From Monoraphidium neglectum (Eukaryota; Chlorophyta; Chlorophyceae; Sphaeropleales; Selenastraceae): 21,596 nt of DNA. The translations under genes were made by a program, and so were the position numbers. Below the pieces are notes generated by a model that saw nothing but the letters and a program-made list of their open reading frames with translations, did no database searches and had not been told where the DNA came from. Positions 12,902-21,596 of the stretch are shown here, in pieces. How positions within the stretch are numbered: the stretch's first letter is position 1; each line of letters begins with the position of its first letter. Where the stretch lies: positions 1-21,596 of the forward strand of contig NW_014012896.1 of NCBI RefSeq assembly GCF_000611645.1. The letters are read 5' to 3'.

Positions 12902-14452
12902 ATGGCGCTTCCAAAGAATAGAAGCCGTGAGATGGAAGAAGCTGCTGGGCATCAGGTCGTGCAGATCGCCTCAGACCACACATCACCGCCCGCAATGACA
13001 GCGCAAGCTGAAGTGCTCGTATGCGACGCCGAGCGCCCGGCCGCATGCAGCAGCAGCAGCGCAGCCACAGGGCAGACAGCTGCTGTGGAGTCGTATGTCG
13101 TGCCTGCGCGTGGCCTCACCTTCGATGAGGCACTGGAGCGCTACGTCGGCGGCTTTGGCCGAGGGCAGCTGATCAATTTCTGCACATGCTGCCTCGTTTG
13201 GCTACCAGGCGCGGTCCTAATCCTGCTGTTAGTGTTCTCTGTCGGCAGGTGAGAACCGATAGAAAGGCTTGCAGTTTGTTATTGAGTGGCAGCGTTTGGC
13301 CCTAGCCGACCCCTGGCTTGCACCCCACCCGCCCTGCCATCCCGAGCGCAGCCCCGCAGCGCAGCGACTTTGGGAGTGCGTCGACCCCACCGACCCATCG
13401 TGTGCCGCCGCCCTCGCCGATGCGGCGCCGGCGGTGGCCATGTGCTCTCTGCAGCGCGACCAGTGGCGGTGGACCCGCCCCTCAGAGAGCCTCGTGGCGA
13501 GCTTTGACCTTATATGCGAAGGTGCAGGCTTTCGTTGTGTCGCATGCGCCCCGCCATGCATGATACCGCACAACCTCCTCATGCAGTGCATGGGCCTCCA
13601 TGCAAGGCGCTTTCCCCTTACCTTGGCCTCACATGAATGTCCCGTGTGTTGCATGGGCCCGCCCGTCCTTTGATTGTATGTCCCTGGCAGCCCCTAATCT
13701 CAAATGCATGCATGCTTGTGAGCATGTGCCTCAGCAACTGGCAAGTGCTGCGTTCTGGCATGCACATGCACCTGATTTGTGAGTGTTCCGGAGCCCTTGC
13801 CCTTGGCTCATGCCATGGCCGTGCTCAACCCCTGCAGATGCTTGGAAGGCGCAGGTTGCCAACTCATTCTTCTTCCTCGGCTACGGCCTCGGTTCTGGCG
13901 TATTTGGCACACTGTCGGACCGTCTCGGCCGCAAGGCCTGCCTTTTCAGCGCGGCGACGATCAGCGCCGTGTTTGCTGCCGCCGGCTCCGGCTGCACCAG
14001 CTACTGGCCATGGCTGGTGATGCGCGCCCTGGCTGGTGTGGGGGCGTCGGGCACGGGACTGGGGGCGTACGTGCTGGCAACAGAGGCGATCGGCGCGCGG
14101 TGGAGGGGTGCGCGGGTGGAGGTGGAGGTGGAGAGGTGCCATGGAAAGGGGCCACGTAACAGAAACCTTCTGGGAACCCTTGCGCATAAGTGATGGTGCA
14201 TGCGTGTATGCGTGGTGACGGTTGTGTGCATGTAAGGGTGCATGATAAGGGCGAGGGGAGGAGGAGCTGGTGGGCATGTGGATCCTCTGCTGGTTGCATG
14301 TAAGGTCATGACAGCGGCGTCTGCATGCATGCGGGCTGAGTAGGCATGCATCCTTCACCGCTGACAGGCACGCTTGCACACCCTCTTTGCTCTGCATATG
14401 CCAGGCGCGGCTGGGATCATCACTCAGGCGAGGACTGGCAGCCGCATGGAGC

Positions 14453-14517
<65 letters not shown>

Positions 14518-17084
14518 TGTTTGTGCGCGCGCGCGCTGTGTGTGTTTCAGTGCGTGTGTGTACGCGTGCGTGTGCGTGTGTGCACGTGTGCCGCTTTACG
14601 TGTGCAATCTGCCCCTGCAAACACGATATTCGGCGAGTCTGCGCTCCGCGTAGGGCGCTGTATGTGCGGCACACCTGAGCGTGCTGTCAAACTCTGCAAC
14701 CGCCTTCTCTTTGAGCGCCTCCGTTTAAACACCACCCGGCCTGCAAACCCGGAAACCGCCCTCCAGGTGTTCTTCATTGCGGGCGAGTTCCTGCTGGTGC
14801 TGGTCTCGGTCGTGTTCCCCGCCTGGCGCGCGCAGGCCGCGGCGGCGGCCGTGCTGACGGGCGCGCTGCTGCTCCTGTGGCCGGTGCTGCCCGAGTCCGG
14901 GCGCTGGCTGCTGGCGCACGGCCGCAAGGACGAGGCCATGAAGGTGGCTGGGGCTCGCGCGTTCATCCACTCGCGCAGCAGGGCTGCGATGGAGAAGAGC
15001 CGCTTGCCGTGCTGCAGGAAAGGAGTTGTGCAGCCTGCTGCCCCAACACACGCCACGCATCAAACCAATCGTCGCGCGTGCCGCCCTTGAGCGATGTCCT
15101 CCTTGCTATGCACACACACCCCCAGCCCTTGACAGAGCTGGCACACTTGACAGAAAGGGCAAGTTGGCGCCGGCTGCCCGCTCCCGTGCACCCACCAGGT
15201 GCTGGAGTGCCTGGCGCGCAGGAACGGCACGCGCGCCCCAGACCAACCGCTCGCCGACATCAACCCAAATGGCGGAGGGGGCGCGGGCGGCGGTAGCCAG
15301 CCGCTGACGCTGGGCGCCGCGCTGCGTGATTGGCACATTGCGCGGAGGTTCCTGGTCCTGTCCTTCTCCTGGATGGTCATGTGAGCCGCGCAGATGAGCT
15401 TTGTTTTCGCGTGAAATACAGTCAAGAGTCCTAGCGCACGTTCAGCAGAGTGTGGGTTGGATGCTTTCTGCACTTGCGGGCTGTCGGGGTCTTGCCGGCA
15501 CTCCATGCCAAAATCCACGGCACCCCAGGTGCTCGGCACTTTCAAGGACCCTCCAAGAAGAAGCCGTCATACATTGACAATGCCCGATTCGTTGCTCTTC
15601 AACCTTTCACCCTCTCCCTATTTCCCAGGTGCATGGCCTACTATGTGAGTTACCCAAGGGCTCGGGTGCCACCCAGCACAGTGGGGCCACGCTGGGCCCC
15701 GTGCGCTGCATGTGTGCTGTCCTCAGCGGCCAATGCAGCTGGCGTGCAGGCAGTGGCCACTGACAGGATCTGCTTGTCATAATCCAGGGGTTGCTGTCAT
15801 TGCCGGCGTTTGATATGGACTGGCACCCCAAAGCGCCCCCTCCCCACCGCTCCCCACACGACAGCCCTCTCAATGTGGGTTGCTGCCGCTGCCTCCCACC
15901 CAGGGCATCTCCTTCGCCCTGTCCAGCCTGGGCGGCAGCCTGCGCACGTCCTTCATGCTCAGCTCGATCGCGGAGCTGCCCTCGTACCTCGTCGCCGCCT
16001 GGGCCATCGGGGCCTTCGGCCGCCACAACACGATGGCGGCCATGCTCCTCGCCGGCGGCGGCGCGTGCGCGGGCTGCGCGTTCGTGCCGGCGGGCGGCGC
16101 GCGTGTCGGGCTCGCGGCGGTCGGCAAGTTTGGCATATCGGGCGCGTTCTCTGTCGCGTCCATCTACACAAGCGAGCTGTTCCCGACGCTCATCCGCACG
16201 TCCGTCCTGGGGGCCGAGAACCAGGCGGCGCGCGTGGGGGCGATCGTGGCGCCCTTCATCATCATGGCGGGCGACCGCTTTGACAACCCGGGGCTGGTGC
16301 CGTTCCTGACGATGGGCTGCGCGGCGCTGCTGGCGGGGCTGCTGATCTTCACGCTGCCGGAGACGCTGGGGACGCCGCTGCCGGACACGATGGAGGACAT
16401 GGTGGGCTGCCTGGCCGGCGGGCGGCGCAGCAACAGGGCGAATGCCCTGTTAGATGGGTCTGCAAGGAGGGGTTTGCGCAGCAGCGTGAATTCGTCCAGC
16501 CTTCAAGATTTGTACATGTGATGCGCCAATTTCTTCTGCAGCGAGCCAGCACTCTGGCGGCGGCTTCTGGGTCAATAGTTGAATGCACAACCCCTCTTTC
16601 CACGTTTCAGGGCGTCATCGCATCCATCTTCACAAACAAGACGTTCGAGAGGAAAGGCTTCAGGGCGGCCGCTACCAGCATGTTCAAGACCCGCGTCAAG
16701 CTCCCTGCTGGTCCGGGCGCAGCCTCACGGGCGCCAGACGGCGCCGGCGCGGCGCCGGCGCAGCCGCGCGGCGCGGCGGACGCAGCAGGGCGCTCGTGGC
16801 GGTGGCTGCGCCCGGCGGGGCGCAGCGGCGAGGCGAAGGGGGTGAAGGAGGGTGCGACCAGCATTTGGGAGGAGGACGAGGCGGGCCCGGTGGGCAATGA
16901 TGACGTCAGCGTGAGCGTGAGCCTCAGGATGCCGCCCGCCGCGGCGTTCCCTGAAGGCCGCGCGTGCTCCCAGCCGAGCGGCGATTGTGATGGCAGCACC
17001 GGCGGCGGCCCGTCGCTGATGCCTGCCGGCGGCGGCGGCGGCGACGGCGCTGCATCCGCGGCCGACGGCGCTGCGCCAGTCTGA
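12902..17084 (+). CDS. Plant-type organic cation/carnitine transporter (MFS, OCT/SLC22-like)
   Basis: This is a 12-TM major facilitator for organic cations, carnitine or related solutes; the substrate and membrane cannot be read here. Exons: 12902-13248, 13352-13521, 13838-14107, 14405-14427, 14767-14943, 15199-15380, 15629-15644, 15904-16401, 16611-17084. Together they make 2157 nt, 718 aa, all in phase. A soluble N-terminus of about 70 residues leads to [15 protein letters not shown], the signature before TM1 in plant OCTs. An extracellular loop with several Cys follows ([17 protein letters not shown]). Then come [20 protein letters not shown] and the MFS loop SDRLGRK (residues 199-205), RWRG, LPESGRW (311-317), [10 protein letters not shown], and [15 protein letters not shown] (546-560), the classical end of the sugar/OCT branch. 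Exon 9 adds 157 low-complexity residues, unusual for a family of about 500-550 aa. Exons 4 (23 nt) and 7 (16 nt) are micro-exons. Exon 4 has a GC donor. The start context is good (ACAGCCATGG). Confidence 0.85.
14454..14514 (+). repeat. (TG)30 microsatellite in a transporter intron
   Basis: About 30 uninterrupted TG dinucleotides lie in the 339-nt intron 14428-14766. They are followed to about 14590 by interrupted TG with a (CG) stretch near 14526-14535 and further TG/TACG. The tract begins about 26 bases after the non-canonical GC donor. Alternating purine-pyrimidine sequence of this kind can adopt Z-DNA. Confidence 0.97.
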
Positions 17085-18226
17085 GCGACTTTACCTGCCG
17101 CACTGCTGCACAATATTGTGTGCCTTGTGCCCATTCGTTTGCGCCATTGCAGCTGCATCAACTCCTTGGTGGCTGCTGGGTCAGCAGCTCTGCATTGCAG
17201 AGGGCAGGTGGCAGGAATTTCATCACGCTATCCACAAGCAGCAGGACACAGCGAAACATCCTCACGCACACACACCCAGCCAAGCATGCTTTGGCGCATA
17301 AATCATATCCAGCATCAACTGGGACTCTGCGTTCCGCTCAGGCGTTGGCCTTCAAGTTCTGCAGGGGGCGGAGGGGCGGGGAGATCAGCAGGCACAGGGG
17401 AGTGTGATAGCCTTGAACACAACAAGCGGCCCCTGCCTTGATGCGCGGTGCATTTGCCGCAGCCTCATCAACTCTCTTACCACAGTCCCCACACCTCTCT
17501 TGCCTTGGCTTTGGCTGCGCAATGACTGCTTGCAGCAGCTTTTCATTTCATCCTGCAGCCCAACGACATGCGGGTGGTCATGCTGGGCGCATGACCACGC
17601 GCCAGAGCGTCACCCAGAATAAACAAGCTCTGCGACAGGCTCTCGCGCTCTGCGACGCGCTGCTGGAATTTGTCTTGGTGGTGCGCTGCGTGCGCTCCAT
17701 GCTGCAGCCGCGCCGCTTGAAGGCGCGCATAAACACTTCCAGCAGCAGGCATGGGTGCTTGCGCGTCCACTCTGCCTTGCGTGTTTGACCGCGTCCCAAC
17801 TTATTTGACTCGGACGCTCCAGCCCTGTCACCGAGTGCTGGCTGACTATCCTTGAACGCTTGCTTTGCTTTCAACTCCCTGGCATCCAGTAATCAGAAAG
17901 AAAGCCCAGTCTTTTCGAAGTTTTCACACATCAGCTTGACGGGGCGTCCCGCCCGCTGGCCGTCCGCTCCTCGGCCTACGCGCACTGTTCAGCACTGCAA
18001 CAGGATCATATTGTATGCAAATACCAGCCCCAGCAATCCTCTATCAACCTTGTTATTCGCCCATGCGGGGGTCGGGCGCTCACTCACTCAGTGACGCTGG
18101 CAGTGCCTGCCGGTGCGAGCGGCAGGATCGCAGCGGCTGGCACGGATCTAGCAAAGCCCCATATAGCATGCGGATGTAGATGATAAGGAACATGCTTTGT
18201 ATGCAGCGCTATTGCGACGCTCGTTG
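17085..18226. other. Intergenic: transporter 3' UTR and upstream region of the NOL10-like gene
   Basis: No exon, RNA gene or mobile element is recognisable. AATAAA occurs at 17618-17623, about 530 bases after the transporter stop, and could be a 3'-end signal or chance. No + strand TGTAA was found. The open frames here are short and match nothing. Confidence 0.5.
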
Positions 18227-18249
18227 ATTGGTTCGTCGCAAGTATAAAT
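18227..18249 (+). promoter_or_regulatory. Candidate core promoter: inverted CCAAT plus TATA box
   Basis: ATTGG (inverted CCAAT) at 18227-18231 and TATAAAT at 18243-18249 lie 83-105 bases before the ATG at 18332. A TATA box there predicts transcription starting near 18270-18280 and a short 5' UTR of about 55 bases. The two elements are closer together than is usual for CCAAT and TATA, so only the TATA part is moderately supported. Confidence 0.45.
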
Positions 18250-18331
18250 TTCATTGAGGCCGTCGCCGCGCAGGATTTGCGGCAGCCGTATAGTTTGTGG
18301 CGATTTCTAAAAGTCTACGGAGCCAGCCAAC

Positions 18332-20954
18332 ATGGCGATGAAGGTTTCGGCGTCGGACGGGGTAAAGGTGCGGCGGCCGCCGCTCGCTGCGCCGCCGCCC
18401 ATGCCGCTGCGCTCGCGACTTTTTCACTACAGCCGCTGCAGGCGCAGCCGCCCTCAATTTTGTGACGAAGCAGGCGCTTTGATTCTTCAATTGTTCACAG
18501 CAGGACTGAGCTGGAACTCGACGCCAGGCCTGCGGTTTGCCCTGAAGCCACCCGCATCCTCATGCCCCACGCACAAGCACACGCACATGCACACACATGC
18601 TCGCGCACGCACTGGCGCCAGGTGTACCACGTGACCTCTGGCAAGGCGCTGCCTGCGTGGCTGTCAGAGGCGAAGAAGCGGGCGCTGCGCAGGGATGAGG
18701 AGTACCGGCGCCGATTGGAGCTGCTGCAGTCGTTTGGCTTCCCCTCGGCGTGCCAGCGGCTCAAGGCTACGCCCGATGGGCAGTACATATTCGCCACGGG
18801 CTACCACCCGCCAATGGTGGGTGCCTGGCCGCTGCCCGTACAGTGTACTGCATGCATCATGCTGCTGCGGATGGTACTGGGGCGCCGCCGCCGCTAATGC
18901 CGCTGCCGCTGCCGCTGCTGCCGCCGCTGCCGCCGCTGCTAGCTGCTGCAGTTCATGCCAGGTCCAGCACGGGCCCTTGGTGCCCGAGCAGCACCTGCCG
19001 CAGCACGAGCGGCAGCAGCTGCGGCCGCGGGCCTGGGCGCCCGTCCAGCGACTGATTAGTGCCGGGCCACAAATCGCCCGAGCAACCTCCCGCCCTTTAA
19101 ATCGCGACCGCGCGCACCGCCGCAGCTCAAGGTGTATGATCTGGCCAATCTTGCCATGAAGTTTGACCGCCACATGGACTCGGAGGTGTGATCACTGGGC
19201 CCCTGTCAGTATCATGATCGTTCCTGGGGTCGCCGCCCCTGATCGGTCCGCCGCTGCCGCGGCCGGCGAGCGCCCGCGGGACGAGCGCTGCTTGACCCCA
19301 GCGCCCAGCCGCGGCTGCGCCGGGTGCGCCCCCGCGGACTTGCTGCCTCGTCGCCGCCTCAACTCTCCTTGTATCAACCGGGCCTTTCGCCGGCGACCGT
19401 ATCGCATGCGTGACGTCATCGCCGTGGCAGGTGGTCGACTTCACCATCCTATCAGAGGACTACTCCAAGGCGGCGTTCCTGTGCGCAGACCGCACCGTCT
19501 CGTTCCACGCGCGGTTCGGAGGCTACTACAAGGCAAGGGCGCCCGCGCACCGCGCCTTTGCACTGAACGGGTCAACGCGTGGGACGCGTGCTGGCAGCGG
19601 TACAGCTCAGCAGCTCAAGGGTGTTTGCGGCGCGGCAGGCGGCCCGGGCGACACTCACCTGAGCACGCGCTTCATGCTCTCACGCGCTCGCGCAACATGT
19701 TGTATCGCGCTGCTCTGTCGTCCCCCCTTCCTTTCGCTACAGGTGCGCACCCCGCGGCAGGGGCGCGACCTGGCTTATGCGCCGCACCTGGCTGAGCTGG
19801 TGGTGGCGGGCAGCGCCAGCGAGCTGTGGCGCATCAGCCTGGAGGAGGGGCGCTTCATGACGCCGCTGGCCTGCAGGGCGCCGGGCGTCAACGCGTGCGG
19901 TGGGTGCGGGCACTGGGCCCGTGCGGCTCTGGGGGACGGCAGGGGCGCGGGGATGGGCACGCGGCGCCCTCGCCCCTCTGGTGATTTCTGAATGAAGGGG
20001 TGCTGTGAGCAAGCCAGGCTTGCCGGCAGTGTCAGCACGTTGGCAACAGCAGAGCGGTGGCGCCGGGTCGGCCCTTGGCATCGCGGCCCACGCGGCAGCC
20101 GTCGCGCTGGCGCCGCTGAAAGCCCATTTGATTTGAACCTCCTCACTCGCCTCGCCGCCCGACCCGCATCGGACCCCGACCCGCGCCCCCCACCTGCACG
20201 CACCCGCAGGCGTGAGCCCCGTGCACGGCCTCTTCGCCGCAGGCGGCGAGGACGGCACCCTCGAATGCTTCGACCTCCGCGCCCGCGCCGCCGCCGGCCG
20301 CCTCGACGCCGCCGCCGCCGCCGGCGCGCCGGGGGAGGCGCTGACCGCAGTCCGCTTCGACGGCGCGGGCATGCAGGCGGCGGTGGGCACCTCCAACGGG
20401 CTGGTCGCGATCTTTGACCTGAGGAGCAGCAGGCCGCTGCTGGTTAAAGACCACATGTATGGGGACCCCATAAGGGACATCAAGTGGCACGTCAGCGGCG
20501 CGGGCGGCGCGGGCGGCGCCCTGGCCGCGCGGCGCGTGGTGTCGTCAGACTGCCACGCTGTCAAGGTTGGGGCAGGGGGTAGAGGGAGGGTTTTACACTG
20601 TGCCGGCCCGTGCGGCCAGCCATATAGGGACCTGCAGCGGTGTGCACTCGACCCGTGCGTTGTCCGCGGCTCCCGCGCGTCGTGTGACGTCCCCATACGA
20701 CCTTGCATGCTGCCGCCCCCTGGCCCCCCTCTCCCAAGCGCGACATCCTCAACACTTGCTTGTTGGCCGGCCGCACGCCCCCATCCCTCAACTCTTCACA
20801 CTCCCAGATTGCAAACCACACCGATATTATTCCCAGCGTCCTTCGTATCGTGCCTTTCCCCTGCCTCAACAACTCCCCTCACACATTCCCTCCACACATG
20901 AGCACATGCGCAAGCTCACACACACACACACACACACACTCACACACACACACA

Positions 20955-20986
<32 letters not shown>

Positions 20987-21259
20987 CGCGCGCGCGCAAG
21001 CACGCACGTGCACACACACACACACGCGCGCACGCACGCACACACACACACACACAAGAAAACACACACACACACACACACAAGAAAAAACACACACACA
21101 TACACACACCCTGCGAATGTGCATGCCCGCGGTCAACAGATATGGGACGCGTCCACAGGGGAGGGCTACACCAGCATAGAGCCGCCTGATGGTGACATCA
21201 ACGACGTCCTGCTGTGGCCAGACTCGGGGCTCATCATGATCGGCGGCGACACGCCGCGG
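18332..21259 (+). CDS. NOL10: NOL10/ENP2-like nucleolar WD40 protein, 3' partial
   Basis: NOL10 (yeast Enp2) is a WD40 protein of the nucleolus needed for small-subunit ribosome assembly. Exons: 18332-18367, 18622-18816, 19126-19185, 19431-19532, 19743-19899, 20210-20565, 21140-21259, all in phase, giving 342 codons with the rest beyond the window. Family landmarks appear in order: VKVYHVTSGKALPAWLSE (exons 1-2), KKRALRRDEEYRRRLELLQ, ATPDGQYIFATG, LKVYDLANLAMKFDRHMDSE (exon 3), FTILSEDYSKAAFL and FGGYYK (exon 4), then RQGRDLAYAPH and EEGRFMTPL (exon 5). PVHGLFAAGGEDGTLECFD and LLVKDHMYGDPI are in exon 6, and IWDASTGEGYTSIEP and DINDVLLWPDSGLIMIGGDTPR in exon 7. The order matches the N-terminal beta-propeller half; the charged C-terminal half is absent because of the window edge. 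Exon 1 could end at 18361 instead, but 18367 restores the family VK-[IV]-Y sequence. Exon 4 ends at a GC donor. The sixth intron holds a large CA repeat. Confidence 0.88.
18883..18949 (+). repeat. Imperfect CCG/CTG trinucleotide tract in a NOL10 intron
   Basis: A run of mixed GCC/GCT/GCCG triplets with one break (CTAATG) lies in the intron 18817-19125. It makes misleading poly-Ala and poly-Leu frames. Unlike the translocator tract it is interrupted throughout. Confidence 0.8.
20917..21109 (+). repeat. Compound (CA)n / (CACG)n microsatellite in the sixth NOL10 intron
   Basis: About 190 bases of CA blocks are interspersed with CACG tetramers (around 20953-20970), a (CG) block (20988-20997), a second mixed CA/CG part, and two AAGAAAA interruptions near 21056 and 21083. 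The tract ends about 30 bases before the acceptor of exon 7, so it forms the region where the branch point and pyrimidine tract would be. It is alternating purine-pyrimidine and prone to Z-DNA and length change. Confidence 0.95.
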
Positions 21260-21596
21260 GTGAGGGCGGGGTTACGGGTTCAGGGTGCAGCTGCCCACGA
21301 CGCCCCGCCGGCGCGGCGCGGCGCAGCAGCGCCGGGAGCCGCGCTCGCGGGGCGAGCGAGGGGGTTTGCCGAGCGCGCAGGGCGGACACCAGGGCGTTTG
21401 GACGTTTACGTCCTGCTCTTTGATGCGCAAGGTGATTCGACGATGGGCCCCGCCCTCGCACCCCGATGCCATACGCACCCCCCCCCCCGCCCTCAGCCGC
21501 CCCAGCCCCCCGCCGGCACGCCACCCACCCGTGCACCTCACCCGTGTCGGCGCCTCCGCCATCCCAGCCCCCGTCCCGCTCGTCCCTATCCACCAC
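21260..21596. other. Start of the next NOL10 intron, running to the window edge
   Basis: The sequence begins with a GTGAGG donor. I could not find the expected next family segment (the Tyr/Pro-rich IPxLGPAP region) in any frame, so the next exon is probably outside the window. There is a run of 11 C at 21478-21488. Nothing else is recognisable. Confidence 0.5.

Noticed and set aside
20866..21136. CA-rich tract as a CRISPR array or coding Cys/Val repeat
   Set aside because: There are no spaced identical repeats with unique spacers, only a dinucleotide microsatellite. The location is an intron of a eukaryotic gene.

Overview
The window looks like nuclear DNA from a GC-rich green alga (core Chlorophyta; class not determinable from the sequence). 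Genes are cut by many introns of roughly 100-570 bases with AG acceptors and mostly GT donors. Coding exons are very rich in G/C at third positions. Long CTG, TG and CA microsatellites sit in introns. The proteins include a plastid phosphate translocator and a plant-type organic cation transporter. One run of N (10504-10949) shows that this is draft assembly.

All six genes I can support lie on the + strand. (1) 39-757: last exon of a kynurenine/glutamine-type aminotransferase, cut by the left edge. (2) 1395-4395: triose-phosphate/phosphate translocator-like protein, nine exons, 406 aa, with a pure (CTG)37 tract in its last intron. (3) 5483-6507: GET1/WRB-like receptor for tail-anchored protein insertion, three exons, 183 aa. 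(4) 8475-11168: an unrecognised secreted/type I membrane protein with Tyr-Gly/Arg-Arg-Leu repeats, a 14-cysteine domain, one membrane span and a cytoplasmic tail, interrupted by the N gap. (5) 12902-17084: organic cation/carnitine-type MFS transporter, nine exons including two micro-exons, 718 aa. (6) 18332 to the right side: NOL10/ENP2-like nucleolar WD40 protein, seven exons seen, 3' end outside the window.

The spliced models were built by eye from protein-family continuity, splice sites and reading-frame phase. In every complete model the exon lengths add to a whole number of codons, which is strong internal support; start codons and a few donors remain uncertain. The genes share no pathway: amino-acid metabolism, plastid carbon export, ER membrane insertion, an unknown surface protein, solute transport and ribosome assembly. 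This is an ordinary eukaryotic gene row, not an operon or a mobile island. The spaces between genes (0.6-2.0 kb) hold UTRs and promoters, with no RNA gene or transposon that I could recognise.

The most novel item is the Tyr-Gly repeat membrane protein. Its assembly gap is flanked by an identical 11-base sequence and may not be a real gap. Other points worth checking are two GC-AG introns, three internal micro-exons, two possible alternative protein ends or inserts from intron retention, and the repeat-bearing introns.
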